64,000 nt of DNA from JAVVHH01 sp965276815 (GCA_965276815.1 CBDIBE010000011.1:620001-684000), one strand, 5' to 3'; shown: positions 8,203-16,854, counted from the first letter of the stretch. Program-made: numbers and translations. Notes: generated by a model from the sequence alone, not told the origin.

Positions 8203-9390
8203 TCAGTGGGCCGGGCTGTCTAGCCCGCTCCCGCCATACAGCCAAGCTAATGCATCATACCACTCGCTCGGCGTTTTCGAAGATATGATCGCATTGCGCA
8301 GCGCCGCATGCGACCCGGCGGCATGATAGACGTGGTCGCCGATCTCCCGCGACTGCAGCTGCACCCGCGCCGTCCGCAGCAGCCGCGCGTCCCGATACGC
8401 CCCCAGCGCCGCCTCCAGATCGTCGTGCCGCGCCACCATCTCCGCCAGGCACACCCCGTCCTCCATCGCCATGCAGGCGCCCTGGGCGAAATACTGCATC
8501 ATCGGATGCGCCGCATCGCCCAGCAGCGCCACCCGCCCGTCCACCCAGCGCTCCACCGGGTCCCGGTCGCACAGCACCCACAGCTTCCAGTCCCGCCCAT
8601 GCGTGATGATCTCCTGCGCGCGCGGATGCACGTGCCGGAACCCGGCCATCACCTCCTCATCCGAAACCGGCATCCCCGCCACCGGCTCGGGCGCATGATT
8701 GTGGTAGGTCACCACCAGGTTGAACACCTTCCAGCCCGACAGCGGGTAATGCACGATGTGGCACTTCGGCCCCGCCCACAGCGTCGCCGCATTCCACCGC
8801 AAATCCTCCGGCATCCGCTCCGTCGGGATCACCGACCGATAGGTCGAGTGCCCGGACACCCGCGGCGGCCCGTCGCCCACCACCTGCTTGCGCACGTTCG
8901 ACCACAACCCGTCCGCCGCGATCAGCGCCGCCCCCGCGACCCGGCTGCCATCGGCCAGCAGCGCCGACACCACCGATCCATCCTGCTTATAGCCCACCAC
9001 CTCGCTGCTGGTCCGCAGCTCGATCAGCGCATTCTCCTGCGCCGCCCGCAGCAGCACGCCATGCAGGTCGCCGCGGTGCACCACCGCGTACGGGTTGCCG
9101 AAACGGGCGCGGAACGGCTCGTCCAGCGGGATGCGCCCAATCTCGTCGCCCGTCATGGCATCCATCAGCCGAAGCTGGTCGATGAACACCGCCATCGCCC
9201 GCGCCGTGTCGCCCACGCCCAGATAATCGAACGAATGGAAGGCGTTCGGCCCCAACTGGATGCCCGCGCCGATCTCGCCGAGCTTCACCGACCGTTCCAG
9301 CACCGTCACCCGCCGCCCCTGCCGCGCCAGCCCGAGTGCGGCCGCCAGCCCGCCAATGCCGCCCCCGGCGACCAGGATCGGCGCCATCAT
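8203..9390 (-). CDS. FAD-dependent monooxygenase, probably 3-hydroxybenzoate 6-hydroxylase
   Basis: The 395-residue group A flavoprotein monooxygenase has the dinucleotide motif GGGIGGLAAALGL near residue 8, a DG motif (ALIAADGLWSNVRK) near residue 160, and LLGDAAHP near residue 295 contacting the FAD ribityl chain. Such enzymes hydroxylate aromatic acids using NAD(P)H and O2. Conversion of 3-hydroxybenzoate to gentisate is inferred because a gentisate 1,2-dioxygenase gene is transcribed divergently 540 bases away and a MarR gene lies between. Its start overlaps the MarR stop by four bases, so the two form one transcript. Salicylate 5- or 1-hydroxylase activity is a possible alternative. Confidence 0.82.
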   Translation of the reverse strand: MMAPILVAGGGIGGLAAALGLARQGRRVTVLERSVKLGEIGAGIQLGPNAFHSFDYLGVGDTARAMAVFIDQLRLMDAMTGDEIGRIPLDEPFRARFGNPYAVVHRGDLHGVLLRAAQENALIELRTSSEVVGYKQDGSVVSALLADGSRVAGAALIAADGLWSNVRKQVVGDGPPRVSGHSTYRSVIPTERMPEDLRWNAATLWAGPKCHIVHYPLSGWKVFNLVVTYHNHAPEPVAGMPVSDEEVMAGFRHVHPRAQEIITHGRDWKLWVLCDRDPVERWVDGRVALLGDAAHPMMQYFAQGACMAMEDGVCLAEMVARHDDLEAALGAYRDARLLRTARVQLQSREIGDHVYHAAGSHAALRNAIISSKTPSEWYDALAWLYGGSGLDSPAH

Positions 9391-9848
9391 CGCTGCCCCA
9401 CCACGCGCAGCGGCGCCGATGTGACCTCATTGTGCACGTCAGCGATCCGCGCCAGCAATTTCATGAACGCCACCCGGTCGACCGCGCCCAGCGGCGCCAG
9501 CAGCCGCTCCTGCACCCGCATCACCGCCGGCTCCACCTCCTGCAGCACCTGCGCCCCTTCCTCGGTCAAGCTCAGCGTCTTGACCCGGCGGTCGCGCGGC
9601 GACCCATCCCGCTGCACCCAGCCCTTCGCCCCCAGCCGCTCGATCACGTCGCCAAGCGTGGAGCGGTCGAACGCGATCAGGTGCGACAGCCGCGTCGCGT
9701 CCACGCCCGGGTTGGCGCCGATCGCCCGCAACGCGGCATATTGCACCGAAGTCAGATCGAACCCCCCGCACTCCTCGGCAAACAGCGCCGTCGAAACCTG
9801 TTGGGCGCGTCGGATCAGATGACCCGGCATGCGGTAAAGCGTCTCCAT
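9387..9848 (-). CDS. MarR family transcriptional regulator
   Basis: The 153-residue protein has the MarR winged-helix arrangement: a Leu-rich first helix, DATRLSHLIAFDRSTLGDVI as the helix-turn-helix around residues 50-75, and the wing RDGSPRDRRVKTLSLTEEG around 85-105. MarR proteins of aromatic catabolic clusters usually repress divergent operons and are released by a pathway acid. It sits at the divergence point between the monooxygenase (same strand, overlapping) and gentisate dioxygenase (opposite strand), so it most likely controls both. Confidence 0.9.
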   Translation of the reverse strand: METLYRMPGHLIRRAQQVSTALFAEECGGFDLTSVQYAALRAIGANPGVDATRLSHLIAFDRSTLGDVIERLGAKGWVQRDGSPRDRRVKTLSLTEEGAQVLQEVEPAVMRVQERLLAPLGAVDRVAFMKLLARIADVHNEVTSAPLRVVGQR

Positions 9849-9928
9849 GGCGCCGGCCTCCCCGAGTTTTGCTCTTGCTCCGCCATAATGTTCAGCATAC
9901 TGTCAAATTAGCAAGAGGGAGGCAACAA
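9849..9928. promoter_or_regulatory. Divergent promoter/operator region of the gentisate module
   Basis: This 80-base AT-richer gap separates the MarR gene from gentisate dioxygenase. It holds an inverted repeat CTCTTGC (9872-9878) / GCAAGAG (9911-9917), the second arm touching the GAGGGAGG ribosome site, and an inner small palindrome CAGCATACTG (9893-9902). Either could be the MarR operator. CATACT at 9896 is a possible -10 element for the plus strand. Confidence 0.4.
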
Positions 9929-10975
9929 ATGAGCGCACACGCCACCGATACGCCCGCTCGCCGGGAATTCTACGACCGGATCAGCACCCAGAACCTGGCG
10001 CCGCTCTGGACCTCGATGGCCAATCTGATCACCCCGGAGCCGAAAAGCCCCTGCCAACCCGCCTCCTGGCGCTTCGCCGACATCCGCGCCGCCATGATCG
10101 AGGCCGGCGCCCTGATCACCGCCAAGGAGGCCGAGCGCCGGGTCCTGGTGCTGGAGAACCCCGGCTTGCGCGGCCAGTCCAAGATCACCACCGACCTCTA
10201 TGCCGGCGTGCAGCTCGTCCTGCCCGGCGAAGTCGCCCCCGCGCACCGGCACTCGCAGACCGCGCTGCGCTTCGTGCTCGAGGGCGAGGGCGCCCACACC
10301 GTGGTCAACGGCGAGCGCACCATCATGCATGAGGGCGACTTCATCATCACTCCGCACATGGCCTGGCACGACCACGGCAACGAAAGCCCGAACCCGATCT
10401 TCTGGCTCGACGGCCTCGACATCCCGGTCGTCCAGTTCATGGACGCCTCGTTTGCCGAGCACACCGGCGAGGACGCCCAGCCCATCACTCGCAAGCCCGA
10501 CGACAGCGCCGCCCGCTACGGCGCCAACCTGCTGCCAGTCGACAGCAAGCGCCGCGGCACCAGCTCGCCGATCTTCAACTACCCCTATGCCCGCACCCGC
10601 GAGGCGCTGGAGCGCATGAAGCTGCAGGAAGAGTGGGATCCCTGCCACGGCCTGAAAATGCGCTACATCAACCCGGAAACCGGCGGCCACGCCACCGCCA
10701 CGATGGGCACCTTCATCCAGCTCCTGCCGCAGGCCTTCCAAACCCAGGCCTACCGCTCGACCGACGCGACCGTCTACGCCGCCGTCGAGGGCGCCGGCCG
10801 CACCCATATCGGCGAGCACTTCACCGTCGAATGGGGCCCGCGCGACGTGTTCGTGGTGCCGAGCTGGCACCGGGTCCGCCACGAGGCCGACGCTGACTCG
10901 GTGCTGTTCTCCTTCTCCGACCGTCCCATGCAAGAGGCGCTCGGCCTGTTCCGGGAGGACCGGGGAAATGCTTAG
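9929..10975 (+). CDS. Gentisate 1,2-dioxygenase
   Basis: The 348-residue bicupin cleaves gentisate between C1 and C2 to maleylpyruvate using Fe(II) and O2. The N-terminal cupin carries the iron-ligand pattern PAHRHSQTALRFVLEG near residue 100, with a later His in MAWHDHGN. The C-terminal cupin (about 240-345) is more degenerate, as in the family. The length is typical. The ATG at 9929 is chosen because GAGGGAGG precedes it; an upstream frame start at 9869 lies in the operator region. Its 3' end overlaps the binding-protein gene by 8 bases. Maleylpyruvate isomerase and fumarylpyruvate hydrolase genes are not in the window. Confidence 0.92.
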   Translation: MSAHATDTPARREFYDRISTQNLAPLWTSMANLITPEPKSPCQPASWRFADIRAAMIEAGALITAKEAERRVLVLENPGLRGQSKITTDLYAGVQLVLPGEVAPAHRHSQTALRFVLEGEGAHTVVNGERTIMHEGDFIITPHMAWHDHGNESPNPIFWLDGLDIPVVQFMDASFAEHTGEDAQPITRKPDDSAARYGANLLPVDSKRRGTSSPIFNYPYARTREALERMKLQEEWDPCHGLKMRYINPETGGHATATMGTFIQLLPQAFQTQAYRSTDATVYAAVEGAGRTHIGEHFTVEWGPRDVFVVPSWHRVRHEADADSVLFSFSDRPMQEALGLFREDRGNA

Positions 10976-12176
10976 CCGGCTCGCACTCGCGCTTCTCCTC
11001 GTCTCCGCCCCCGCTTGGGCCGATATTCCCGGCAACGTCGTCAAGATCGGCGTGCTCAACGACATGACTGGCCCGTTCGCCGACCTCTCCGGCAAAGGCT
11101 CCGTCATCGCCGCGCAAATGGCCGCCGACGACTTCGCCAAGTCCGCCGGACCCGGCGCGCCGCGCGTCGAAATCCTCAGCGCCGACCATCAGAACAAGGC
11201 CGATGTAGGCGCCGCTATTGCCCGCCAATGGGTCGACCGCGACGGCGTCGACGCGATCGTCGACGTGCCCAACTCCGCCGTGGCGCTCGCCGTCAACCAG
11301 GTCATGCGCGAGAAGAACCGCACCTTCCTCGCCTCCTCGAGCGCCACCTCCGACCTCACCGGCAAGGCCTGCGCGCCCACGACGGTGCAATGGGTGTTCG
11401 ACACCTGGTCGCTCGCCAACGGCACCGCCCGCGCCCTCGTCGCCCAGGGCGGCGACACCTGGTTCTTCATCACCGTCGACTACGCCTTCGGCCACGCCCT
11501 CACCCGCGACGCGACCGCGCTGGTCCGCGCTGCCGGCGGCAAGGTGATCGGCGAGGCCGACCATCCGCTCGACTCCGCCGACCTCTCCTCGCAGCTCCTC
11601 TCGGCGCAATCCTCCGGCGCCAAGGTCATCGCGCTCGCCAATGCCGGCGCCGACACCAGCAACGCGGTCAAGCAGGCCGCCGAGTTCGGCATCGGCCATG
11701 ACGGCAAGCAGAAGCTGGCCGGCCTGCTGGTCTTCCTGACCGACGTGGACGCCATGGGCCTGCAGACCGCGCAAGGCCTGCTGCTGACCGAGGCCTTCTA
11801 CTGGGATCTCAACGACAGCACCCGCGCCTGGAGCCGCCGCTTCGCCGAGCGCGCCGGTGGCCGCATGCCGACGATGAACCACGCCGGCGTCTATTCCTCC
11901 GTCCTCGCCTACCTCAAAGCGGTCCAAGCCGCCAACACGATCGAAGGCGCCGCGGTCGTGGCACAAATGGAAAAAGCCCCGATCGACGACGCCCTCTTCG
12001 GCCCAGTCACCATCCGCAAGGACGGCCGCGCCCTGCATCCGATGTATCTGTTCCAAGTCAAGCAGCCGTCGCAATCGAAAGCCCGCTGGGACTACTACAA
12101 CACCATCGCCACCATCCCCGCCGACAAAGCCTTCCGCCCCATGGACGAAGGCGGCTGCCCCCTGATCAAGCCGTAG
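10968..12176 (+). CDS. ABC transporter substrate-binding protein, branched-chain amino acid (LivK) type
   Basis: A cleavable signal peptide (MLSRLALALLLVSAPAWA) is followed by a type I periplasmic binding fold: VKIGVLNDMTGPFADLSGKG at the start of the mature protein, with Gly/Ala-rich ligand-lobe segments after it. Members of this family bind amino acids or aromatic acids. Because it overlaps gentisate dioxygenase by 8 bases, its ligand may be 3-hydroxybenzoate, gentisate or a related acid; this is inference. No matching permease or ATPase genes accompany it. Confidence 0.85.
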   Translation: MLSRLALALLLVSAPAWADIPGNVVKIGVLNDMTGPFADLSGKGSVIAAQMAADDFAKSAGPGAPRVEILSADHQNKADVGAAIARQWVDRDGVDAIVDVPNSAVALAVNQVMREKNRTFLASSSATSDLTGKACAPTTVQWVFDTWSLANGTARALVAQGGDTWFFITVDYAFGHALTRDATALVRAAGGKVIGEADHPLDSADLSSQLLSAQSSGAKVIALANAGADTSNAVKQAAEFGIGHDGKQKLAGLLVFLTDVDAMGLQTAQGLLLTEAFYWDLNDSTRAWSRRFAERAGGRMPTMNHAGVYSSVLAYLKAVQAANTIEGAAVVAQMEKAPIDDALFGPVTIRKDGRALHPMYLFQVKQPSQSKARWDYYNTIATIPADKAFRPMDEGGCPLIKP

Positions 12177-12220
12177 CGACGCTGCTACCCGGCACGCCTC
12201 AGGCGCGTTATGGTCACCCC

Positions 12221-12420
12221 ATGCCCGAACCCGCCCCGCTCATCGAACCACCGAGACCGAAGCCGAGCGGCAACGCCGCATCGCCTGGGAGGCCGAAGGC
12301 ATTGCCGAGGCCCGCGCCGACGTCGCTGCCGGCCGCCTGGTCGATTCCGCCAAGGTAAAGGCCTGGATCGACAGTATCGGCACGGAACAAGAGCTGCCGG
12401 TCCCCTACTCGCGCCCGTAA
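12221..12420 (+). pseudogene. Antitoxin gene with one-base deletion
   Basis: The ATG at 12221 opens MPEPAPLIE in one frame. The rest of an antitoxin-like protein (TETEAERQRRIAWEAEG, then GRLVDSAKVKAWIDSIG and a TAA at 12418) is in another frame, and the 200-base span is one base short of a whole number of codons. The tail resembles the short antitoxins paired with ParE/RelE toxins, whose C-termini end in a VxxWxxS(W/L/I)G motif. The stop codon directly abuts the toxin GTG. No start codon exists in the second frame, so the deletion near 12247 would inactivate the gene unless it is a sequencing error. Confidence 0.55.
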
Positions 12421-12732
12421 GTGGCGCGCGAGCTTCGCTACACCGACAAGGCCCTCAGTGATCTTGCCGCCGCAAGACGCTGGCTGACCCAACGGGGAGC
12501 GGGTCCTGCTTCACGACGGCGGCTGGCGGCACTCTGGACCGAGATCGAGCGGCTGCGCCAACATCCATGCCGCAACCCGGTCGGCCAGCATCCGAGCATC
12601 CGCGAGTTGCCGTGCGCTGGCGGGTATCGGGCGCTTTACGAAGTCGATCCTGACACCGGCTCCGACCAAACAGGCGGCGACGTACGAGTACCGCGGATCT
12701 ACGGCCCGGGCCAGAACCGCCGCCACCTCTGA
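12421..12732 (+). CDS. ParE/RelE-type toxin
   Basis: The 103-residue protein fits the RelE/ParE fold: RYTDKALSDLAAARRWL at the N-terminus, a central helix, then GYRALYEVD and VPRIYGPGQNRRH as the C-terminal strands that carry the catalytic or target-binding residues. The GTG start follows the antitoxin stop with no gap, the standard arrangement of these modules. ParE toxins poison gyrase and RelE toxins cleave mRNA; which applies here cannot be decided from sequence. With the antitoxin apparently broken, the toxin may be inactive or the frameshift an artefact. Confidence 0.7.
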   Translation: MARELRYTDKALSDLAAARRWLTQRGAGPASRRRLAALWTEIERLRQHPCRNPVGQHPSIRELPCAGGYRALYEVDPDTGSDQTGGDVRVPRIYGPGQNRRHL

Positions 12733-12815
12733 CGCGAAAACGCTCGCAGCCAGCCTCGGCTCTAGTGACCTGGCCAGCCGCCGACCTATAAACACCGAAA
12801 GGAGAACGAACACAC

Positions 12816-13970
12816 ATGACGGAACGCCGCATCGGGATCATCATGCACGGGGTCACCGGCCGCATGGGCACCAACCAGCACCTGGTTCGCTCCATCGCCG
12901 CCATCCGCGCCGCCGGCGGCCTGCAGCTCCGCAACGGCGACCGCCTGATGCCTGACCCCATCCTCATCGGCCGCAACCGCGACAAGGTCGAAGCCCTCGC
13001 CAAACAACACGGCGTCGAACGCTTCGGCACCGACCTCGACGCAGCACTCGCCAACCGCGGAGACGAGCTCTTCTTCGACGCCGGCACCACGCAGATGCGC
13101 GCCGCCCTGCTCCGCCGCGCCATCGCCGCCGGCAAGCACATCTATTGCGAAAAACCCGTCGCCGATAACCTGGCCGACGCCCTGGATGTCGCCCGCCTGG
13201 CCAAACAGGCCGCCATCAAGAACGGCGTCGTGCAAGACAAGCTGTTCCTCCCGGGCCTGCTGAAACTTAAGCTGGCCATCGACAGCGGCTTCCTCGGCCG
13301 GCTGCTCTCGGTCCGCGGCGAATTCGGCTACTGGGTGTTCGAGGGCGACCTGCAGCCCACCCAGCGCCCCTCCTGGAACTACAAAAAGGCCGAGGGCGGC
13401 GGCGTCATCCTCGATATGCTCTGCCATTGGCGCTACGTGCTCGACAACCTGTTCGGCGAGACCAAATCCGTCGTCTGCCGCGGCGCCACCCACATCCCGA
13501 CCCGGTGGGATGAGCAGGGCCAACCCTACGAGGCCGACGCCGACGACGCCGCCTACGCGATCTTCGAGCTCGAGGGCGGCGTCATCGCCCAGATCAACTC
13601 CTCCTGGACCACCCGCGTCCGCCGCGACGACCTCGTCACCTTCCACGTCGACGGCACCCACGGCAGCGCCGTCGCCGGCCTCATGCAGTGCCGCACCCAG
13701 AGCCGGGCCAACACGCCGCGCCCGGTCTGGAACCCGGACACGCCGCAAACCATCGACTTCTTCGACGGCTGGCAGGATGTGCCCGACGCCGAGCCCTATC
13801 CGAACGGCTTCCGCGCCGAATGGGAGCTGTTCCTGCGCCACCTCGCCGGCGAGACCGAGCACTTCCCCTGGGACCTCCTCGCCGGCGCCAAGGGCGTGCA
13901 GCTCGCCGAGGCCGGGCTGCAATCCTGGGCCGAGCGCCGCTGGATCGACCTCCCGAAACTCGAGCTCTAA
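12816..13970 (+). CDS. Gfo/Idh/MocA family oxidoreductase
   Basis: The 384-residue NAD(P)-dependent dehydrogenase has an N-terminal Rossmann fold (GIIMHGVTGRMGTNQ) and the family motif EKPVADN near residue 112, whose lysine is catalytic. These enzymes oxidise sugars, inositols or related polyols. Its ATG has a strong AAAGGAG site. The stop is two bases before the GTG of a TIM-barrel isomerase, so the two form an operon for a sugar or polyol pathway of unknown substrate. Confidence 0.88.
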   Translation: MTERRIGIIMHGVTGRMGTNQHLVRSIAAIRAAGGLQLRNGDRLMPDPILIGRNRDKVEALAKQHGVERFGTDLDAALANRGDELFFDAGTTQMRAALLRRAIAAGKHIYCEKPVADNLADALDVARLAKQAAIKNGVVQDKLFLPGLLKLKLAIDSGFLGRLLSVRGEFGYWVFEGDLQPTQRPSWNYKKAEGGGVILDMLCHWRYVLDNLFGETKSVVCRGATHIPTRWDEQGQPYEADADDAAYAIFELEGGVIAQINSSWTTRVRRDDLVTFHVDGTHGSAVAGLMQCRTQSRANTPRPVWNPDTPQTIDFFDGWQDVPDAEPYPNGFRAEWELFLRHLAGETEHFPWDLLAGAKGVQLAEAGLQSWAERRWIDLPKLEL

Positions 13971-13972
13971 CC

Positions 13973-14788
13973 GTGTCCATCGGCCCACTCTCGCTCAACA
14001 CCGTCACCGTCCGCGGCAAATGGGGCCTCGCCGACTGCATCGAGGGCTGCGCCCGGCACGGCATTCCCGGCATCGCGCCCTGGCGCGACGTGCTGCAAGC
14101 GATGGGCGTCGCACAAGCCGCCCGGCAAATCCGTGACGCCGGCCTCGCCGTGTCCGGCCTCTGCCGCGGCGGCATGTTCCCCGCCGCCGACCCGGCCGGC
14201 CGCCTAGCCGCCATCGAAGACAACCGCCGCGCCATCGACGAGGCCCACGCAATCGGCGCCGCCTGCCTGGTCATGGTCTGCGGCGGCCTGCCTTCGGGCT
14301 CGCGCGACCTGCCCGCCGCGCGCCAGACGGTCCGCGACGGCCTGCAAGCCATCCTGCCCCACGCCCGCGCCGCCGGCGTCACCCTCGCCCTCGAGCCGCT
14401 GCACCCGATGACCTGCGCCGACCGCAGCGTGCTCTCCACGCTCGGCCAGGCGCTCGACCTGTGCGACGCGCTCGGCGAAGGCGTCGGCGTCGCGGTCGAC
14501 GTTTACCACATCTGGTGGGATCCCGACCTCGCCCGCCAAATGGCCCGCGCCCGAGGCCGGATCGCCGCCTTCCACGTCTGCGACTGGCTCGTCCCCACCA
14601 CCGATCTGGTCTTCGACCGCGGCATGCCCGGCGACGGCGTCATCGACATCCAAGCCATCCGCACCATGGCCGAGCGCTCAGGCTACCGCGGCGCCGTCGA
14701 GTGCGAGCTGCTCTCCAACCGCTGGTGGTCCGAGGATCCCGACGACGTGCTCGCCACCATCAAGGCGCGGCACGCGACGGTTTGTTGA
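13973..14788 (+). CDS. Sugar phosphate isomerase/epimerase family protein (TIM barrel)
   Basis: The 271-residue xylose-isomerase-like TIM barrel has metal-ligand candidates in ALEPLHP (Glu), AVDVYHIWW (Asp/His), FHVCDW (His/Asp) and AVECELLS (Glu), spaced as in the IolE/hydroxypyruvate isomerase superfamily. The GTG start at 13973 directly follows the dehydrogenase stop; a longer frame upstream is only a shadow of that gene. It probably interconverts or cleaves the product of the neighbouring oxidoreductase. It ends 6 bases from the convergent tRNA-Pro gene. Confidence 0.85.
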   Translation: MSIGPLSLNTVTVRGKWGLADCIEGCARHGIPGIAPWRDVLQAMGVAQAARQIRDAGLAVSGLCRGGMFPAADPAGRLAAIEDNRRAIDEAHAIGAACLVMVCGGLPSGSRDLPAARQTVRDGLQAILPHARAAGVTLALEPLHPMTCADRSVLSTLGQALDLCDALGEGVGVAVDVYHIWWDPDLARQMARARGRIAAFHVCDWLVPTTDLVFDRGMPGDGVIDIQAIRTMAERSGYRGAVECELLSNRWWSEDPDDVLATIKARHATVC

Positions 14789-14794
14789 GGAAAT

Positions 14795-14871
14795 TGGTCG
14801 GGGCGAGAGGATTCGAACCTCCGGCCTCCTGCTCCCAAAGCAGGCGTACTACCAGGCTGTACTACGCCCCG
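14795..14871 (-). tRNA. tRNA-Pro (anticodon UGG)
   Basis: On the minus strand a complete 77-base cloverleaf can be drawn. The acceptor stem CGGGGCG pairs with CGCCCCG, the anticodon arm is CCTGC-TTTGGGA-GCAGG with anticodon TGG, and the T arm carries GGTTCGAATCC. The 3' CCA is encoded. It reads proline codons CCA and related. Confidence 0.95.
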
Positions 14872-14920
14872 CCGGCCCGCACCCTAAGTTCGCCGCCCCC
14901 GCAAGGCAAGCCAAGACCCC

Positions 14921-14962
14921 CGTCATCTTCCGCCAAGGCGGAGGATCCACGCCTTCGCTTTG
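14921..14962. repeat. Dispersed palindromic repeat, copy 1
   Basis: The segment CGTCATCTTCCGCC-AA-GGCGGA continuing to GATCCACGCCTTCGCT matches 36713-36752. The TCCGCC/GGCGGA core can form a hairpin. It lies between tRNA-Pro and the end of the DUF192 gene, where it may serve as a terminator for the latter. Confidence 0.55.
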
Positions 14963-14978
14963 GGCGTAAACCGCTCAG

Positions 14979-15449
14979 CTAAGAAGCCACGTTCCCAAAA
15001 ATCTTCGCCTCCACCTTATCCCCCGGCCGGATTCCCAGCCGCTTCGCCGTCCCCGCCGCCAGCTCCAAAGTCGCCCGCACCGGCCCTTTGCTGTCGATGA
15101 TCGACAAGCTCTGCGGCACCGTATCCGCCTCGACTCGGTGCACCGTCCCGTCCGCATTGATGAACACCATGTCCAGCGGCGCAATCGTGTTGCGCATCCA
15201 CATCGTACTGTCGATCGGCCGCCCCCAGTCGAACAGCATCCCCCCATCCGGCGCCACCGTCGGCCGGAACATCAGCCCAGTCTCCTGCTGCTGCTGCGTC
15301 AGCGCCATCTCGACGCTGAAATCATGCCGCACCCCGTCATGCGTGACGATGGTCAGCTTCTCCTTCGGCAGCTCCGGCTGCGCCGCATTCTGCGCATGGG
15401 CGGCAAGCGGCGCGAGCGCCAGCATGGTCAGCAGGGTCCGGCGGTTCAT
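14979..15449 (-). CDS. DUF192 family exported protein
   Basis: The 156-residue protein has a signal peptide (MNRRTLLTMLALAPLAAHA) and the DUF192 core: VEMALTQQQQETGLMFR, DFDWG-like MLFDWGRP, MWMRNTIAPLDMVFI and the C-terminal LELAAGTAKRLGIRPGD. Family members are small periplasmic beta-rich proteins of unknown function. The start overlaps the end of the upstream histone-deacetylase-like gene by four bases, placing it last in a four-gene minus-strand operon. Confidence 0.9.
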   Translation of the reverse strand: MNRRTLLTMLALAPLAAHAQNAAQPELPKEKLTIVTHDGVRHDFSVEMALTQQQQETGLMFRPTVAPDGGMLFDWGRPIDSTMWMRNTIAPLDMVFINADGTVHRVEADTVPQSLSIIDSKGPVRATLELAAGTAKRLGIRPGDKVEAKIFGNVAS

Positions 15450-16564
15450 GCATCGAGCCTTTCGGTCATGGTCAGGTCAGCCACACGCTTGATCTCGTCC
15501 CGCACCGCCCCCTCGCGCGGCGCGTCCTGGATGGTCGTGAACCAGTGCGGCGGCGGGTTGCGCCCCGCGGCACGATTGTAAACCAAGGCGCGCAGCACCG
15601 TTTCGGCTTGCGGAGTGGTTCGGGGCGGGATCGGTATACGGTTGAGCGTCGCCCAAACCCCCGCCCAGCAGCGCCCGACCGTATAAGGATTATACCCCCC
15701 GCCCCCCGTCACCACCAGCCGCGGCGCCAGCTCGCGCACCGCGTCCACCACCGCAAAATGCGCATTGTTCGACAGCGAAAGCTTGGCCAGCGGATCCTCC
15801 TCGAGCGCGTCCGCCCCGCATTGCAGGAAAATCGCCTGCGGCCGCCGCTCGCCGATCAGCTTCAGCACCGCATGCTCCATCAGCCAGCGCATCTCGGTGT
15901 CGTTGAACCCGGCCGGCACCGGCAGATTGCGCGCCTCGCCCCCCGCCCGGTCGTCCGCCCGCCCAGTGAACGGCCACCGCGCCGCCTCATGAATGCTGAT
16001 CGTCAGCACGCGGCTGTCGTCATGAAACGCATCCTGCACCCCATCGCCATGATGCGCGTCGATATCCAGATAGACGATGTTATCGAGCCCTGCGTCGAGC
16101 CAGGTCAGGATGCCGAGCACCGGGTCGTTCAGATAACAGAACCCGCTCGCCCGCGCCGGGCGCCCATGATGCGTGCCGCCACCGGGACAATGAACGACCC
16201 CGCCATCCAGCGTCATCCGGCACGCCATCATCACGCCGCCCGCCGAGGTCATCGGCCGCCGATAGATCTCCGGATACACCGGATTGCCCTCCGCCCCGAT
16301 CCGGAACCGCTCCCTATCTTCGTCCGACACCGCCTGATCCGCCTCCGCCCGCCGTAGCGCGTCGACATACTCAGGCGCATGGAACCGCAGCACATCCCGC
16401 AACTCGGCCATGTCAGCCGTCAGGAACACCGCATCCGGCAGCCAGCCCATCGCCCGGCACAGATCGGTGCAAGTCGTCACCCGCGGCACCGCCAGCGGGT
16501 GCAGCTTCCCGTAGCTCGACCGCCGATAGATCTCGCTGCCGATATAGCGCGGCCGGGCCGTCAG
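15446..16564 (-). CDS. Histone deacetylase family protein (AcuC-like), probable CTG start
   Basis: A zinc-dependent deacetylase of the HDAC/AcuC class. It has GGGTHHG for the active-site histidines, YLDIDAHHGDGVQDAF for the zinc-binding Asp/His, the second Asp in QCGADAL, and GGGGY with the transition-state tyrosine. Substrates may be acetylated enzymes or polyamines. The conventional GTG at 16489 would remove the conserved opening YIGSEIYRRSSYGKLHPLA. Those residues are in frame up to a CTG at 16564 that overlaps the DUF1330 stop as CTGA, with no ATG, GTG or TTG in between. I therefore prefer the CTG start (372 residues). Confidence 0.85.
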   Translation of the reverse strand: MTARPRYIGSEIYRRSSYGKLHPLAVPRVTTCTDLCRAMGWLPDAVFLTADMAELRDVLRFHAPEYVDALRRAEADQAVSDEDRERFRIGAEGNPVYPEIYRRPMTSAGGVMMACRMTLDGGVVHCPGGGTHHGRPARASGFCYLNDPVLGILTWLDAGLDNIVYLDIDAHHGDGVQDAFHDDSRVLTISIHEAARWPFTGRADDRAGGEARNLPVPAGFNDTEMRWLMEHAVLKLIGERRPQAIFLQCGADALEEDPLAKLSLSNNAHFAVVDAVRELAPRLVVTGGGGYNPYTVGRCWAGVWATLNRIPIPPRTTPQAETVLRALVYNRAAGRNPPPHWFTTIQDAPREGAVRDEIKRVADLTMTERLDA

Positions 16565-16854
16565 CCGACGCCCTCGACAATCCGAAAATCCCGGTCCACC
16601 GCGCCGCCGAGCACCCGCAACGCCTCGCCATACTCCGCACTCTCCCGTGCCGCGATCGCCCGTTCGACGCTTGCGAACTCGACGAGCACCGTCCGGCCCG
16701 CGATTCCGCCATCATAGACCCGCACCGTCCCACCCCGCGCGATCGGGTGCCCGCCATTGGCCTCGATAGCCGGCCCGGCGAGCTCGGCATAAGCCGCAAG
16801 CGCCTTTTCATCATAGACGGCGCGATAACAACTGACCCAATAGCCTTTCGCCAT
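16561..16854 (-). CDS. DUF1330 family protein
   Basis: The 97-residue protein opens MAKGYWVSCYRAVYDE and continues with YAELAGPAIEANGG and VLVEFASVERAIAARES, the standard DUF1330 dimeric alpha-beta barrel pattern. Its function is unknown; relatives are small cytoplasmic proteins. It lies 14 bases after methylisocitrate lyase and its stop overlaps the next gene. Confidence 0.9.
   Translation of the reverse strand: MAKGYWVSCYRAVYDEKALAAYAELAGPAIEANGGHPIARGGTVRVYDGGIAGRTVLVEFASVERAIAARESAEYGEALRVLGGAVDRDFRIVEGVG

Noticed and set aside
8308..9822. 504-codon plus-strand frame opposite the monooxygenase and MarR genes
   Set aside because: Arg/His/Pro-rich antisense translation of two well-supported genes; no motifs.
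12216..12461. 83-codon frame starting MVTPCPNPP over the antitoxin
   Set aside because: It is the wrong frame for the antitoxin homology and runs into the toxin gene.
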